From positions 1 through 35,015 of the forward strand of contig JAIOZA010000030.1 in the NCBI GenBank assembly GCA_021740825.1: 35,015 bases of DNA, read 5' to 3'. The position numbers and the translations under genes are program-made. This stretch comes from Bacteroidia bacterium. Lineage in GTDB: Bacteria; Bacteroidota; Bacteroidia; B-17B0; Aurantibacillaceae. Below, one piece after another: positions 7,547 through 15,879 of the stretch (the stretch's first letter is position 1; every line of letters begins with the position of its first letter). The notes under the pieces were generated by a model. That model was not told the DNA's origin. It saw only the letters and a list, made by a program, of their open reading frames with translations, and searched no databases.

Positions 7547-8572
7547 TTAAATGCTCGTCCAAGTAGTTAAGCCCTGAGTTGCAAATTTAAAAGATTGCAC
7601 TCTACCTCCTAAACCTTCAATAGCTCTGGCAACCTTAACTTTAGTAACTGCAGGACAATAAAAAAACATAAAGCCACCGCCACCTGCCCCCGATATTTTA
7701 CCACCTGTTGCACCTGTATTAATGGCTGTTGTGTATACATTGTCAATTAACTCATTACTAATTGATTTTGCTATTTGTTTTTTATTAGTCCAACCAAAAT
7801 GCAAAATCTCACCAATTTTATTCAAATCTCCACGTAACAAACTATCTTTCATTTGCTGAGCTTGCTCTTTTAAATGATGCATGGCCTCAACCGATTTAAT
7901 ATTATTTTCATTAACATTTTTAACTTGCTCATTAATAATGGTGGCAGATAACCTTTGAGTAGCAGTAAAGTATAATAATAAATTAAATTCCAACTCATAT
8001 AATACTTCGTCTTTTAATTGAAGTGGATTTACAATCACTTTATCATTAGCTAAAAATTCCATAAAATTAATTCCGCCAAAAGTGGCCGCATATTGATCTT
8101 GCTTTCCACCACTCATTCCTAAATCAATGCGTTCAATTTCATACGCTAAATGTGCAATATCGTATTTACCTAGCGGCAATTTTAACCACTCTACAAATGC
8201 CCCTAATAAAGAAACAACAATTGTTGATGAAGTGCCAAGACCCGAGCCTTGAGGAGCTTCGATATAGGATGTTAAACGGAAAGATAAAGGTTGTAAATTA
8301 AATTGTTTAATGATGCGATTGTAAACACCAATAAATAATTCAAAACCTTCAACCAAAACTAATTCTTTTTCTGCTTTAACTTTAATTGATTTATCTGTGC
8401 CATCAATACAAAATTCAATAGTACCATTATCTAACGGTTCTAAACTTGCGTACGCATACAAATCAATAGTGGCATTTAAAATGGCGCCGCCAAAAATATC
8501 GCTATAAGGAGAAACATCAGTTCCTCCGCCGGCTAAACCAATTCTTAAGGGTGCTTTACTTCTAATTATCAT
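7547..8572 (-). CDS. hddA: GHMP kinase, probably D-glycero-alpha-D-manno-heptose 7-phosphate kinase (HddA-like)
   Basis: Protein of 341 aa. GHMP motif 1 is SKAPLRIGLAGGGTDV (5-20), the ATP-binding motif 2 is PQGSGLGTSST (107-117), GMSGGKQDQYAATFGG lies at 152-167, and motif 3 is GGKISGAGGGG near residue 295. The SKAPLR...AGGGTDV opening with GGAILNATID is typical of HddA, which phosphorylates C1 of heptose 7-phosphate on the way to GDP-activated heptose for surface glycans. Other sugar 1-kinases of the GHMP family (for example fucokinase-like) remain possible. ATGA overlap with the upstream glycosyltransferase indicates translational coupling. No gmhA, gmhB or hddC is in the window. Confidence 0.8.
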   Translation of the reverse strand: MIIRSKAPLRIGLAGGGTDVSPYSDIFGGAILNATIDLYAYASLEPLDNGTIEFCIDGTDKSIKVKAEKELVLVEGFELFIGVYNRIIKQFNLQPLSFRLTSYIEAPQGSGLGTSSTIVVSLLGAFVEWLKLPLGKYDIAHLAYEIERIDLGMSGGKQDQYAATFGGINFMEFLANDKVIVNPLQLKDEVLYELEFNLLLYFTATQRLSATIINEQVKNVNENNIKSVEAMHHLKEQAQQMKDSLLRGDLNKIGEILHFGWTNKKQIAKSISNELIDNVYTTAINTGATGGKISGAGGGGFMFFYCPAVTKVKVARAIEGLGGRVQSFKFATQGLTTWTSI

Positions 8573-9702
8573 TTTATGTTTTTAAATAAATCAAATACTT
8601 CATCTACAAAAATTTTCCAATCATATTTTTGTTTTTCTTTTTTCATTCCTTCCGTATATGATGGCATCCTATTATTATCAAAATAATCTTTAATACCTTC
8701 TGCAATCTCTTTTCCATTTGGGGCAACTACATAACCTGCAATTTTATCAGGAATTATTTCTCCAAGTCCACCAACGTTAGTTACCAATGTAGGAACTTCA
8801 AAATGAAACGATACTTGTGTTACACCGCTTTGAGTAGCGCTTCTATAAGGTAATGCCACCAAATCTGCTGCCGAAAAATATAATTTCACATCTTCATTAG
8901 CAATAAACTTTGCATGCAAAACAACCTGTTTGTGAATTTGATACTTTTCAATCAAATCTAAATAGGGTTGTTTGTCTTCATAAAATTCACCAGCTATAAC
9001 TAAAATTATACTTGGATTCGCCTTTAATTCATTGAACGCATCCAACAACATATCTAATCCTTTGTATTTTCTGATTAATCCAAAAAATAAAACTATCTGT
9101 TTATCTTCAGGCAAACCTAAAGTAATGCGAGCATCATGTTTACTTAATTTTTCACCAAAAGAAGTATATAAAGGATGTAATAAATATTTTTTATGAATCG
9201 TGTTTGTAAATTTTTCCAAATCGCCCATTACTGCTTTACTCATAGTTACAAAACCATCGCAAGCATTAATAAAATATTTTGCAAAAGCTACATCACCGGG
9301 TCTTGTTTCGTGCGGAATTACATTATCAGTTATTGCTAAAACCTTTACGCCACTTTTACGGATCAGGCGAGCAATGCTTCCTAAGGCCGGTCCCATAAAA
9401 GGAATCCAAAAACGAAAAATAATAAAATCAGGTTTTTGTCTTTTTATAAATCGCGCTGTTTTTATCCATGAAAAAGGATTAACGGAGTTTATTAATGTAT
9501 GTATTTTTATCTTTTGAGGTGCATTACCGCTCGTATCAAATTGCGTACTTCCCGGAAATAAAAAATTAGGATATTGTAAACTGTAAGAAATAATTTCGCA
9601 ATCGTGACCTTGCTGCATAAAAGCTTGACAAAACAATTCGTCAAAAGTAGCTAATCCACCACGTAAGGGGTATGCAGGACCTATAATGAAAATTTTTGCC
9701 AT
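8569..9702 (-). CDS. Glycosyltransferase family 4
   Basis: Protein of 377 aa with the GT-B fold of GT4 enzymes, which transfer a sugar from a nucleotide-sugar donor. The N-terminal domain opens with IFIIGPAYPLRGGLATF (4-20), a glycine-rich acceptor loop. The C-terminal domain has FFGLIRKYKGLDMLLDAF, which normally begins the donor-binding domain. ALPYRSATQSGV followed by EVPTLVTNVGGLGEII matches the conserved donor-site region; the classical E-x7-E is partly changed to S/T-rich residues. The 4-base ATGA overlap with the heptose kinase gene and the 9-base gap after the M16 gene place it in a three-gene unit. A role in LPS or exopolysaccharide assembly is inferred. Donor and acceptor are unknown. 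Confidence 0.85.
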   Translation of the reverse strand: MAKIFIIGPAYPLRGGLATFDELFCQAFMQQGHDCEIISYSLQYPNFLFPGSTQFDTSGNAPQKIKIHTLINSVNPFSWIKTARFIKRQKPDFIIFRFWIPFMGPALGSIARLIRKSGVKVLAITDNVIPHETRPGDVAFAKYFINACDGFVTMSKAVMGDLEKFTNTIHKKYLLHPLYTSFGEKLSKHDARITLGLPEDKQIVLFFGLIRKYKGLDMLLDAFNELKANPSIILVIAGEFYEDKQPYLDLIEKYQIHKQVVLHAKFIANEDVKLYFSAADLVALPYRSATQSGVTQVSFHFEVPTLVTNVGGLGEIIPDKIAGYVVAPNGKEIAEGIKDYFDNNRMPSYTEGMKKEKQKYDWKIFVDEVFDLFKNIK

Positions 9703-9711
9703 CTAATTAGA

Positions 9712-10995
9712 CTACTTTTTTCCGACTACTAATTCAATTAAATCATTTTCTTGTAAATATATATTTGCTAATGCTTTTATTTCTTGAGGAGTAATTGTTT
9801 TAACTGCGTCAAAATATTTTTCGAAATAATCATAATCTAACCCAAACTCCCAAATAGCTTTAAATTTATCTGCTAAGGCATAGGGACCATCAACACTTCT
9901 CAAAAACTGACCTAAAACATAATTCCGCACTGTTTCTAATTCTTCATCATCAACCAACTCTTCTCTTACTAATTTTATTTCTTTATAAATTTCTGTTAAG
10001 GTTTCATTTGTTACATCAACACCAACCTCTGTAGAAATAAAAAAAGATCCTCCATTAACAAAAGATGCTAAACCACTACCAATACCATAAGTGTAACCCT
10101 TATCCTCACGAATATTAGCCATTAAACGAGACCCAAAATATCCACCGAGAATAGTATTTAAAACTTGAAATTTGTAATAATCAGGATTTGTTTTATTAAA
10201 CATTAATCTACCAACTTTAATAGCAGATTGGATAGCATCTGCTTTTTCAATAAAATGTTTTTGAAGTTTAGTTGTATCAATGTTAACTTGAGGAACAGGA
10301 ATAGGTTGCTCATTACCCCAAGTGCTTGAGCCAAAAAAACGATTCAATGTTTCAATTAAATCTTTTGGTAATTTACCAGAAGCTATGATTGCACAATTGG
10401 CTGAATGATAAAATGTTCTATAAAATTCAATGACAGATTCTAATTTTAATTTTTCAAAATCATCGTTTTTCACAGTGACACCATAAGGATGTTTTTCTCC
10501 AAATAGTAATTCAAAAAAACGACGACGTGCCAATACGCTAACTTTTTCGGAATTAACTAAGTGTTTTTGTTTTTTATTCGACATATAAATATCAAACTCA
10601 TCCTTTGGGAATGTTGGATTTTTAATAATATCTTCAACATAATGTAAACTTTTATCTAAATATTTATTTAAACTAAAAAGTGCCAAGGACGCAAAATCTT
10701 GATCAACAGAGCATTCAAAAAAGGAACCAAAAAAATCAATATTATCAGATAGTTCATTTGCTGAATAATTCTTAGTTCCACTTTCTAATAAATTATTAGC
10801 GGCTGATGCCAGCAATGGTTGCGATTGATAATACATCCCTGCATTAAAAATAAATTCCAATTTTGTGAGCTCTTGCGAACCACTATCAATGGTGTATACT
10901 TTAATTCCATTGTCTAAAGAATGTGATACCGCATGTTGTATATCAATTTTATCAATTGTTTTAAAATCAGGTGCTTTTTTTCTATCTAAAATCAT
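9712..10995 (-). CDS. M16B peptidase homologue lacking the zinc site
   Basis: Protein of 427 aa with the two-lobed M16 (insulinase/processing protease) architecture. The inverted zinc motif HxxEH should lie ten residues before the GT of ESGTKNYSA (71-79), but the sequence there is SAANN (S64, N67, N68 in place of H, E, H), so this subunit cannot bind catalytic zinc. It keeps the substrate-binding arginine/tyrosine segment IREDKGYTYGI (295-305). This is the pattern of the non-catalytic partner in heterodimeric M16B peptidases, whose active partner gene is usually adjacent. None is adjacent here: rsmI is divergent upstream and a glycosyltransferase lies downstream. No signal peptide, so probably cytoplasmic. 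ATG start. Confidence 0.88.
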   Translation of the reverse strand: MILDRKKAPDFKTIDKIDIQHAVSHSLDNGIKVYTIDSGSQELTKLEFIFNAGMYYQSQPLLASAANNLLESGTKNYSANELSDNIDFFGSFFECSVDQDFASLALFSLNKYLDKSLHYVEDIIKNPTFPKDEFDIYMSNKKQKHLVNSEKVSVLARRRFFELLFGEKHPYGVTVKNDDFEKLKLESVIEFYRTFYHSANCAIIASGKLPKDLIETLNRFFGSSTWGNEQPIPVPQVNIDTTKLQKHFIEKADAIQSAIKVGRLMFNKTNPDYYKFQVLNTILGGYFGSRLMANIREDKGYTYGIGSGLASFVNGGSFFISTEVGVDVTNETLTEIYKEIKLVREELVDDEELETVRNYVLGQFLRSVDGPYALADKFKAIWEFGLDYDYFEKYFDAVKTITPQEIKALANIYLQENDLIELVVGKK

Positions 10996-11032
10996 AAGAG
11001 TAAAAATAAAGAAATATGTGAGAATTAAATAG

Positions 11033-11059
11033 TAAAGTTTAAGAATTTACTAAACTTTA
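11033..11059. promoter_or_regulatory. 9-bp inverted repeat between divergent M16 and rsmI genes
   Basis: TAAAGTTTA (11033-11041) and TAAACTTTA (11051-11059) are perfect inverted arms around 9 bases. They lie 38 bases upstream of the M16 start codon in a divergent region, so an operator is more plausible than a terminator. Function not known. Confidence 0.35.
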
Positions 11060-11201
11060 ATTGTGCATTTACTAAGCAAACATAACTTAAAATAATTTAT
11101 TTTAATGAACTGAATTATAGTTATATCGAACATTCAAGAGAAAACAATTAAGTATCATTTCAATGCATCACAACAAATTGAAATATGTAGTAGAAGTACT
11201 A

Positions 11202-11230
11202 TTGTGATTAAATAAAAAAATGTACTTTTA
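11202..11230 (+). promoter_or_regulatory. Possible rsmI promoter
   Basis: TTG (11202-11204), an 18-base spacer and TACTTTTA (11223-11230) match the Bacteroidota TTTG/TAnnTTTG layout except for the last base of the -7 box. The ATG of rsmI follows 8 bases later, implying a very short leader. Confidence 0.35.
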
Positions 11231-11238
11231 ACTGATAA

Positions 11239-11916
11239 ATGACACCAAATCTTTACATAGTACCTACCCCTATTGGCAATTTAGAAGATATGACTTTTAG
11301 AGCCATAAAAATTTTAAATTCGGTAGATTTAATTTTAGCTGAAGATACTCGAAATAGTATTCATTTATTGCGCCATTTCAACATTGAAAAACCACTACGG
11401 TCTTATCATGCGCATAACGAACATGCCACGGTTGAGCAAATAGTAGAAATGATTTCATCTAATAAATCAGTGGCATTGATTTCGGATGCTGGAACACCGG
11501 CAATTTCGGATCCTGGCTTTTTGTTAGTGCGCGAATGTATAAAACATCATGTAGCAGTTGAAACATTGCCAGGCGCGACAGCGTTTGTGCCCGCTTTGGT
11601 GAATAGCGGTTTGCCTTGTGATAGTTTTGTTTTCTATGGTTTTTTGCCACAAAAAAAAGGAAGACATACCAAATTACTTTCATTAAAAGAAGAAAGTCGC
11701 ACTATGATCTTTTATGAATCACCGTTTAGATTAATAAAATTATTAGAAGAATTTAAATCCTACTTAAGCGGCGGCAGGCAAGTATCCGTATCGCGCGAGC
11801 TCTCAAAACTATATGAAGAAAATGCGCGCGGAACGGTTGAAGAAATGATTGCTCACTTTAGCACTAAAACTATTAAGGGAGAAATTGTAGTTGTATTAGC
11901 CGGAAAAGTTGACTGA
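11239..11916 (+). CDS. rsmI: 16S rRNA (cytidine-1402 2'-O)-methyltransferase RsmI
   Basis: Protein of 225 aa of the tetrapyrrole-methylase fold (SPOUT-unrelated), which uses S-adenosylmethionine to methylate the ribose of C1402 in the 16S rRNA decoding centre. Diagnostic motifs are PTPIGNLEDMTFRA (9-22), EDTRN (35-39), LISDAGTPAISDPG (80-93), PGATAFVPALVNSGLP (111-126), FYGFLP (132-137) and FYESPFR (158-164). It is slightly shorter than E. coli RsmI, which has a C-terminal extension. It is monocistronic, divergent from the M16 gene and convergent with the rluE-like gene. Confidence 0.96.
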   Translation: MTPNLYIVPTPIGNLEDMTFRAIKILNSVDLILAEDTRNSIHLLRHFNIEKPLRSYHAHNEHATVEQIVEMISSNKSVALISDAGTPAISDPGFLLVRECIKHHVAVETLPGATAFVPALVNSGLPCDSFVFYGFLPQKKGRHTKLLSLKEESRTMIFYESPFRLIKLLEEFKSYLSGGRQVSVSRELSKLYEENARGTVEEMIAHFSTKTIKGEIVVVLAGKVD

Positions 11917-11962
11917 TTATTATTTAAATTAAATCGTTATGGCTAAAATTAGGCTAACAAAA

Positions 11963-12589
11963 CTATACTTCATGAACATCAACTTTCCAATTTTGAATTT
12001 TTAATAACCTAAAGAAATCTTCCTCATCCAATTCTTTCACACAACCTGGCTGTAAATCTCCTAGCTGCAAATCTTCAATTGATATGCGAATTAATCGCTT
12101 GCAATGATGATACACTGAAGAAACCATTTTGCGAATTTGATGAAACTTCCCTTCTGTTAAAGTTATTAGTAACCAAGATTGCGGCAAATCATCCCTAAAC
12201 TCATGCCCACGCCTAGGCAAATTAATTGGCTTATCAACTAATTCAACTTGACACGCGGCAGTTGTATAATAGCCACCACCTTTAACTCTTATCGATATTC
12301 CAGATCGCAACATATTTAATCGCTCTTCTGTAATAACTTTTTCAACTTGCACTAAGTAGGTGCGTTTATGAGGAATCTTACTTTGAAATAATAATGCCGT
12401 CACTCTTTTATTTGTTGTCAATAATAATAAGCCTTCAGAATTATTATCTAACCTTCCAATGGCATGCGTCCCCTCCGGAAAATCAAAATTTAAATCACCT
12501 AATTTATTAACCTTATCCGGACTAATAAATTGCGATACCATTTTATATGGTTTATTGATAATAAAATATCTATTGAGATTTTGCTGCAT
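11963..12589 (-). CDS. rluE: 23S rRNA pseudouridine synthase, RluE-like (RsuA/RluB/E/F family)
   Basis: Protein of 208 aa. GRLDNNSEGLLLLTT (45-59) contains the catalytic aspartate D48 of the RsuA family. YFIINKPYKMVSQF (8-21) opens the catalytic domain, and LTEGKFHQIRKM is the conserved C-terminal motif. There is no N-terminal S4 RNA-binding domain, as in RluE, which modifies U2457 of E. coli 23S rRNA. The family is certain; the exact target uridine is inferred from domain layout. Convergent with rsmI with 46 bases between stops. ATG start. Confidence 0.88.
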   Translation of the reverse strand: MQQNLNRYFIINKPYKMVSQFISPDKVNKLGDLNFDFPEGTHAIGRLDNNSEGLLLLTTNKRVTALLFQSKIPHKRTYLVQVEKVITEERLNMLRSGISIRVKGGGYYTTAACQVELVDKPINLPRRGHEFRDDLPQSWLLITLTEGKFHQIRKMVSSVYHHCKRLIRISIEDLQLGDLQPGCVKELDEEDFFRLLKIQNWKVDVHEV

Positions 12590-12711
12590 ATTTTTGAGCC
12601 GTGCCTATTTTTAAAAATAACTCTTTTTTAAAAAAACTTCGGCTAATATCTAAATTATAAACCAGACTGAAATCATAAAAAAAATAGTTGCATTTTTTCT
12701 TTCAGCAATAA

Positions 12712-13500
12712 TTATTTCCGCTTCTTAATTTCAGAAACTTGATTATCATAGCATAAATAATACTTGCCTTTTGCAATATTATTTAAATCAGTTTGTTTGC
12801 CAAATCCTTTTTTCACAATAGTTCCAAATGCATCAAATAACTCAAAATTTGTTTCGCGCGAATATTGTATTGCTCTATGATTTTTTGTAATCATAAAATG
12901 TGTTTTTTCAATTTTTGAATTTATAGTAACAACCGATGATACTTTTGGAGTAATACCTATTCCTACTTGCTTTAAACGGAAACTATTTTCTCCGCTATGC
13001 GCTACAATTTGAAATGAATAATTATGCAAATCAGGGCTACCAATCCCTTGCACTTCGCCAACAGTGACCCATTTATTCCACTTAAATTGCTCAATTACAT
13101 ATGGCAATGAGCCACTTTCGCTTTTACTTGTCCACTGTAAAAATCCAGCCGAATTTATATTAATACTCACTATTTCAAATGTAGCACGTGGTTTTAAAAC
13201 TTCTGCATTTAAAACTACCGGAACGCAATCGTTTTTATGATTAATTTCAATAACCACTTTTTGCCCAAACTTAAAATTCATAGCAGATAAGTCAATTTCA
13301 AACGCAGAAGAATTAACTTCATCAGTGGTAATTTTTCCATTAACTTTAATTTCTGTTGTGCAAAAACCTACTCCATTTGCTCCAAAAGAATTTTGAACGT
13401 AGATGTTTTTATTTTGAAAATTACCTTCAACAACCAAAACGTTTGCCGAAAGGTTAACAACCAGGGTTAAGAAAGATAGAACAGACAAGAAACTTTTCAT
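12712..13500 (-). CDS. Secreted protein with a type IX sorting-domain-like C-terminus
   Basis: Protein of 262 aa. Residues 1-19 are a signal peptide (MKSFLSVLSFLTLVVNLSA). The central part (20-190) is predicted beta-rich, with two cysteines at about 47 and 92, and resembles no family I know. The last 50 residues (NFELFDAFGTIVKKGFG, then DLNNIAKGKYYLCYDN, ending in KKRK) follow the pattern of type A sorting domains of the type IX secretion system: a strand with a D-x-x-G turn, a KGxY strand and a basic tail. It is probably exported to the surface. A TAGATTTG -7 box precedes it. The ATG is at the start of the signal peptide. Confidence 0.72.
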   Translation of the reverse strand: MKSFLSVLSFLTLVVNLSANVLVVEGNFQNKNIYVQNSFGANGVGFCTTEIKVNGKITTDEVNSSAFEIDLSAMNFKFGQKVVIEINHKNDCVPVVLNAEVLKPRATFEIVSININSAGFLQWTSKSESGSLPYVIEQFKWNKWVTVGEVQGIGSPDLHNYSFQIVAHSGENSFRLKQVGIGITPKVSSVVTINSKIEKTHFMITKNHRAIQYSRETNFELFDAFGTIVKKGFGKQTDLNNIAKGKYYLCYDNQVSEIKKRK

Positions 13501-13519
13501 TCAAAAAAAATAGGAATAA

Positions 13520-13527
13520 CAAATCTA
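13520..13527 (-). promoter_or_regulatory. -7 box upstream of the secreted protein gene
   Basis: On the minus strand TAGATTTG matches TAnnTTTG exactly and ends 19 bases before the ATG at 13500. No clear -33 TTTG is seen at 17-23 bases upstream. Confidence 0.45.
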
Positions 13528-13546
13528 TATAAAAAACCAATCAATT

Positions 13547-13738
13547 TTATAAAAAATGACGCACTTTAACATAAAATACTAATAGTAAAAAGGCTATTCC
13601 AACAATCCAGAGAATTTTTGATGCACCCTTAAAATGCATAGTATTAGAAAAACTGTCTTTTTTGTATGACCATAGCATGCCAACAACAAAAATTATCAGA
13701 AATAAAGTTGCAAATATAATTTGACCAGTTGTGAACAT
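13547..13738 (-). CDS. Small two-helix membrane protein, conserved in Bacteroidota
   Basis: Protein of 63 aa starting MFTTGQIIFATLF. It has two membrane segments (about 5-22 and 42-59) joined by a basic, charged loop (SYKKDSFSNTMHFKGASK). The frame extends upstream by 8 codons to a TTG at 13762, but the ATG is the better start and gives the MFTTGQ beginning I recall from similar small proteins in this phylum. Function unknown. It lies 46 bases upstream of the secreted-protein gene on the same strand and is divergent from the WG-repeat gene. Confidence 0.65.
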   Translation of the reverse strand: MFTTGQIIFATLFLIIFVVGMLWSYKKDSFSNTMHFKGASKILWIVGIAFLLLVFYVKVRHFL

Positions 13739-13784
13739 CTTTTCTTCTATTTTTGAGTGCAATTTATAATTTTACATCCAATTG

Positions 13785-15872
13785 ATGAAAAATATTATTG
13801 TTATAGCATTTTTGTGTATTAGCTCACAATCTTTTGGAAGTAAAATTTCTGAAGGTTTTAAAGCGCTGTCGATTTACGATTATTTTAAGGCTAGACAGTT
13901 CTTTTATAAATGTCTGAAAAAACATCCTAGCGCATCCGCATTTGGATTAGCAACTATTTACCTCAGAACAGACAATCCATTTACCAATATTGATAGTGCG
14001 GCTAAATATATTTCTATCAGCAAAAATCAATTTAAAGATACAATTACCTATTCATCCTGCCATATTACTAATTCATCCATCGATTTCTTGATAGAAAAAA
14101 TTGGACTTGAAGGATTTAAAAAATACAGTGGTCAGAATTCTGTTGATGCTTATAATCATTTTTTATTGCAATTTTATTTTTCGGATAGCACTTTATTAGA
14201 GCAAGCTTTTTATAAGCGTGATGAATTAGAATTTAGTAAGGTGTTAGCAACTCAATCTAGTGAGCAAATCACTGCATTTTTGCTCCAGTATCCACAAACA
14301 ACTCTCTATAAAAAAGCAAAAAAAATTTATTACGATTTTCAATTTGTGGAGGAGGTGCCAGATAAATCATGTAAACAATATCAATTATTTATAAAGCAAT
14401 TTCCAAATAACCCAAATATAGAATATGCGGAAATATGCCTTTTTAATCTTATTCAAAGAAGTGAATCAGCAGATAGCCTTTATAATTTTATTACAAACTA
14501 CAGTACTATTTTAACAAAAGAAAAAGCTTGGAAATTACTGTATGGCATTAATGTAAAAAAATATAACAAAGAAGATATGACGAATTTTTTGCACAATTAT
14601 CCTGATTATCCTTTCAATGAAAGTGTAACTAAAGAAATTTCATTAGCGCAAACTATTTTACTGCCTATAAAAAATACGCAAGATAAATTTGGCTTTATTG
14701 ACACAACTGGTAATTGGGTAATTAAGGCTCAGTATGATGATGCCGCCGAATTTAAAGAAGGTGCAGCAGCAGTTTGTAAAAACGATAGTTGCTTCTTTAT
14801 TGATAAGGAAGGAAAAATAACATCAACAAGTTTTTACGATGAAACTGAAAGTTATACAGATGGAATAGCTATTGTAAAAAAAGACAGTGTTTATTTTTTA
14901 CTTAATCGTTTAGGGCAAATGATCTCAAAAGGTTACCAAGATATCAATGCTGCTTCCAATAACTTATTTGTTTGTAAGTTAAATGACCTATATGGAGCAA
15001 TAAATTCAAAGGGAGAAATAATTATACCATTTACATATAACAAATTAGGTAATTTTAAAAATAATTATGCCTATTATATTGCTGACCAATATGGACTAGT
15101 AGATATTAACAACAAAACTTTAAACGCCCATTGGGAATGGGTTTCGGATGTTGACAGCAATTTAATTATTGTTGTGAAGAAAAACAATAAATTCGGATTA
15201 ATGAGTGTGGATGAATCGCTTATTTTACCAGTGGATTATGATTACATTACAAATTGTCAAAACGAAATTTATTTATTGGTAAAAAATAATTTATATGGTT
15301 TTTACAATGTTAAAGATAAATGTTTCATTACTGCTTTAGCATATAATTACAATTCGTCGTTTGCGCCAAGTTATTATACCAACGGAAAATATTTTAAATT
15401 AATTAAAGGCGACGAAGTTGCGCTAGTTGATGCAAATGGAAGATTCAGTATTAACTTTGGAATCTATACAAATTTATTTTTCGCAAAATGTGATATTATT
15501 CGAATTCAAAAAAATAATAAATATGGATTTGTTGATAGAAAACTAAAATCTATCGCCGCTGTAGAATACGATAAGGCATTTGATTATACTAATAATTTAG
15601 CAATTACATACAAAGGTAACGTTTGCTTCTTGTTAAATAAAACTGGAGGAGTTGCCTATAGTATTAATGATGGTGAAATTAAGAATATAGAAAATTCTCT
15701 GTTTGAAATTAAAATAAACAACTTATATGGCTTATTAGACCAGGAAGGTAAACTACTACTAAATCCTGAATACGAGTCAATTGTTCCAATATATAAGGAA
15801 CTATATACTTGTGTAAAAAACGATGCCATCTACTTGTTTAATATTAAAACTAAAGCTCTCAAAAAAATATAA
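13785..15872 (+). CDS. WG-repeat protein with signal peptide
   Basis: Protein of 695 aa, taking the ATG rather than the TTG immediately before it. A signal peptide (MKNIIVIAFLCISSQSFG) is followed by a helical region of about 270 residues that resembles TPR-like repeats (YDYFKARQFFYKCLKKHPS, then PNNPNIEYAEICLFN). From about residue 290 to the end I count roughly eleven beta repeats of the WG type (KFGFIDTTGNWVIKAQYDD, LYGAINSKGEIIIPFTY, KYGFVDRKLKSIAAVEYD, LYGLLDQEGKLLLNPEYE), several with the aromatic-glycine pair degraded. WG repeats occur in secreted and envelope proteins with unclear binding roles. Convergent with the histidine kinase gene, with only 7 bases between stops. Confidence 0.85.
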   Translation: MKNIIVIAFLCISSQSFGSKISEGFKALSIYDYFKARQFFYKCLKKHPSASAFGLATIYLRTDNPFTNIDSAAKYISISKNQFKDTITYSSCHITNSSIDFLIEKIGLEGFKKYSGQNSVDAYNHFLLQFYFSDSTLLEQAFYKRDELEFSKVLATQSSEQITAFLLQYPQTTLYKKAKKIYYDFQFVEEVPDKSCKQYQLFIKQFPNNPNIEYAEICLFNLIQRSESADSLYNFITNYSTILTKEKAWKLLYGINVKKYNKEDMTNFLHNYPDYPFNESVTKEISLAQTILLPIKNTQDKFGFIDTTGNWVIKAQYDDAAEFKEGAAAVCKNDSCFFIDKEGKITSTSFYDETESYTDGIAIVKKDSVYFLLNRLGQMISKGYQDINAASNNLFVCKLNDLYGAINSKGEIIIPFTYNKLGNFKNNYAYYIADQYGLVDINNKTLNAHWEWVSDVDSNLIIVVKKNNKFGLMSVDESLILPVDYDYITNCQNEIYLLVKNNLYGFYNVKDKCFITALAYNYNSSFAPSYYTNGKYFKLIKGDEVALVDANGRFSINFGIYTNLFFAKCDIIRIQKNNKYGFVDRKLKSIAAVEYDKAFDYTNNLAITYKGNVCFLLNKTGGVAYSINDGEIKNIENSLFEIKINNLYGLLDQEGKLLLNPEYESIVPIYKELYTCVKNDAIYLFNIKTKALKKI

Positions 15873-15879
15873 GTGTCAT

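Noticed and set aside
12675..12728. Plus-strand frame reading IKKIVAFFLSAIIISAS then stop, like a signal peptide
   Set aside because: It begins with ATA, has only 17 codons and runs into the opposite-strand gene. Most likely chance in AT-rich DNA.
13739..13762. TTG-initiated eight-codon extension of the small membrane protein
   Set aside because: An ATG with the MFTTGQ beginning follows and leaves a normal leader in the divergent region.
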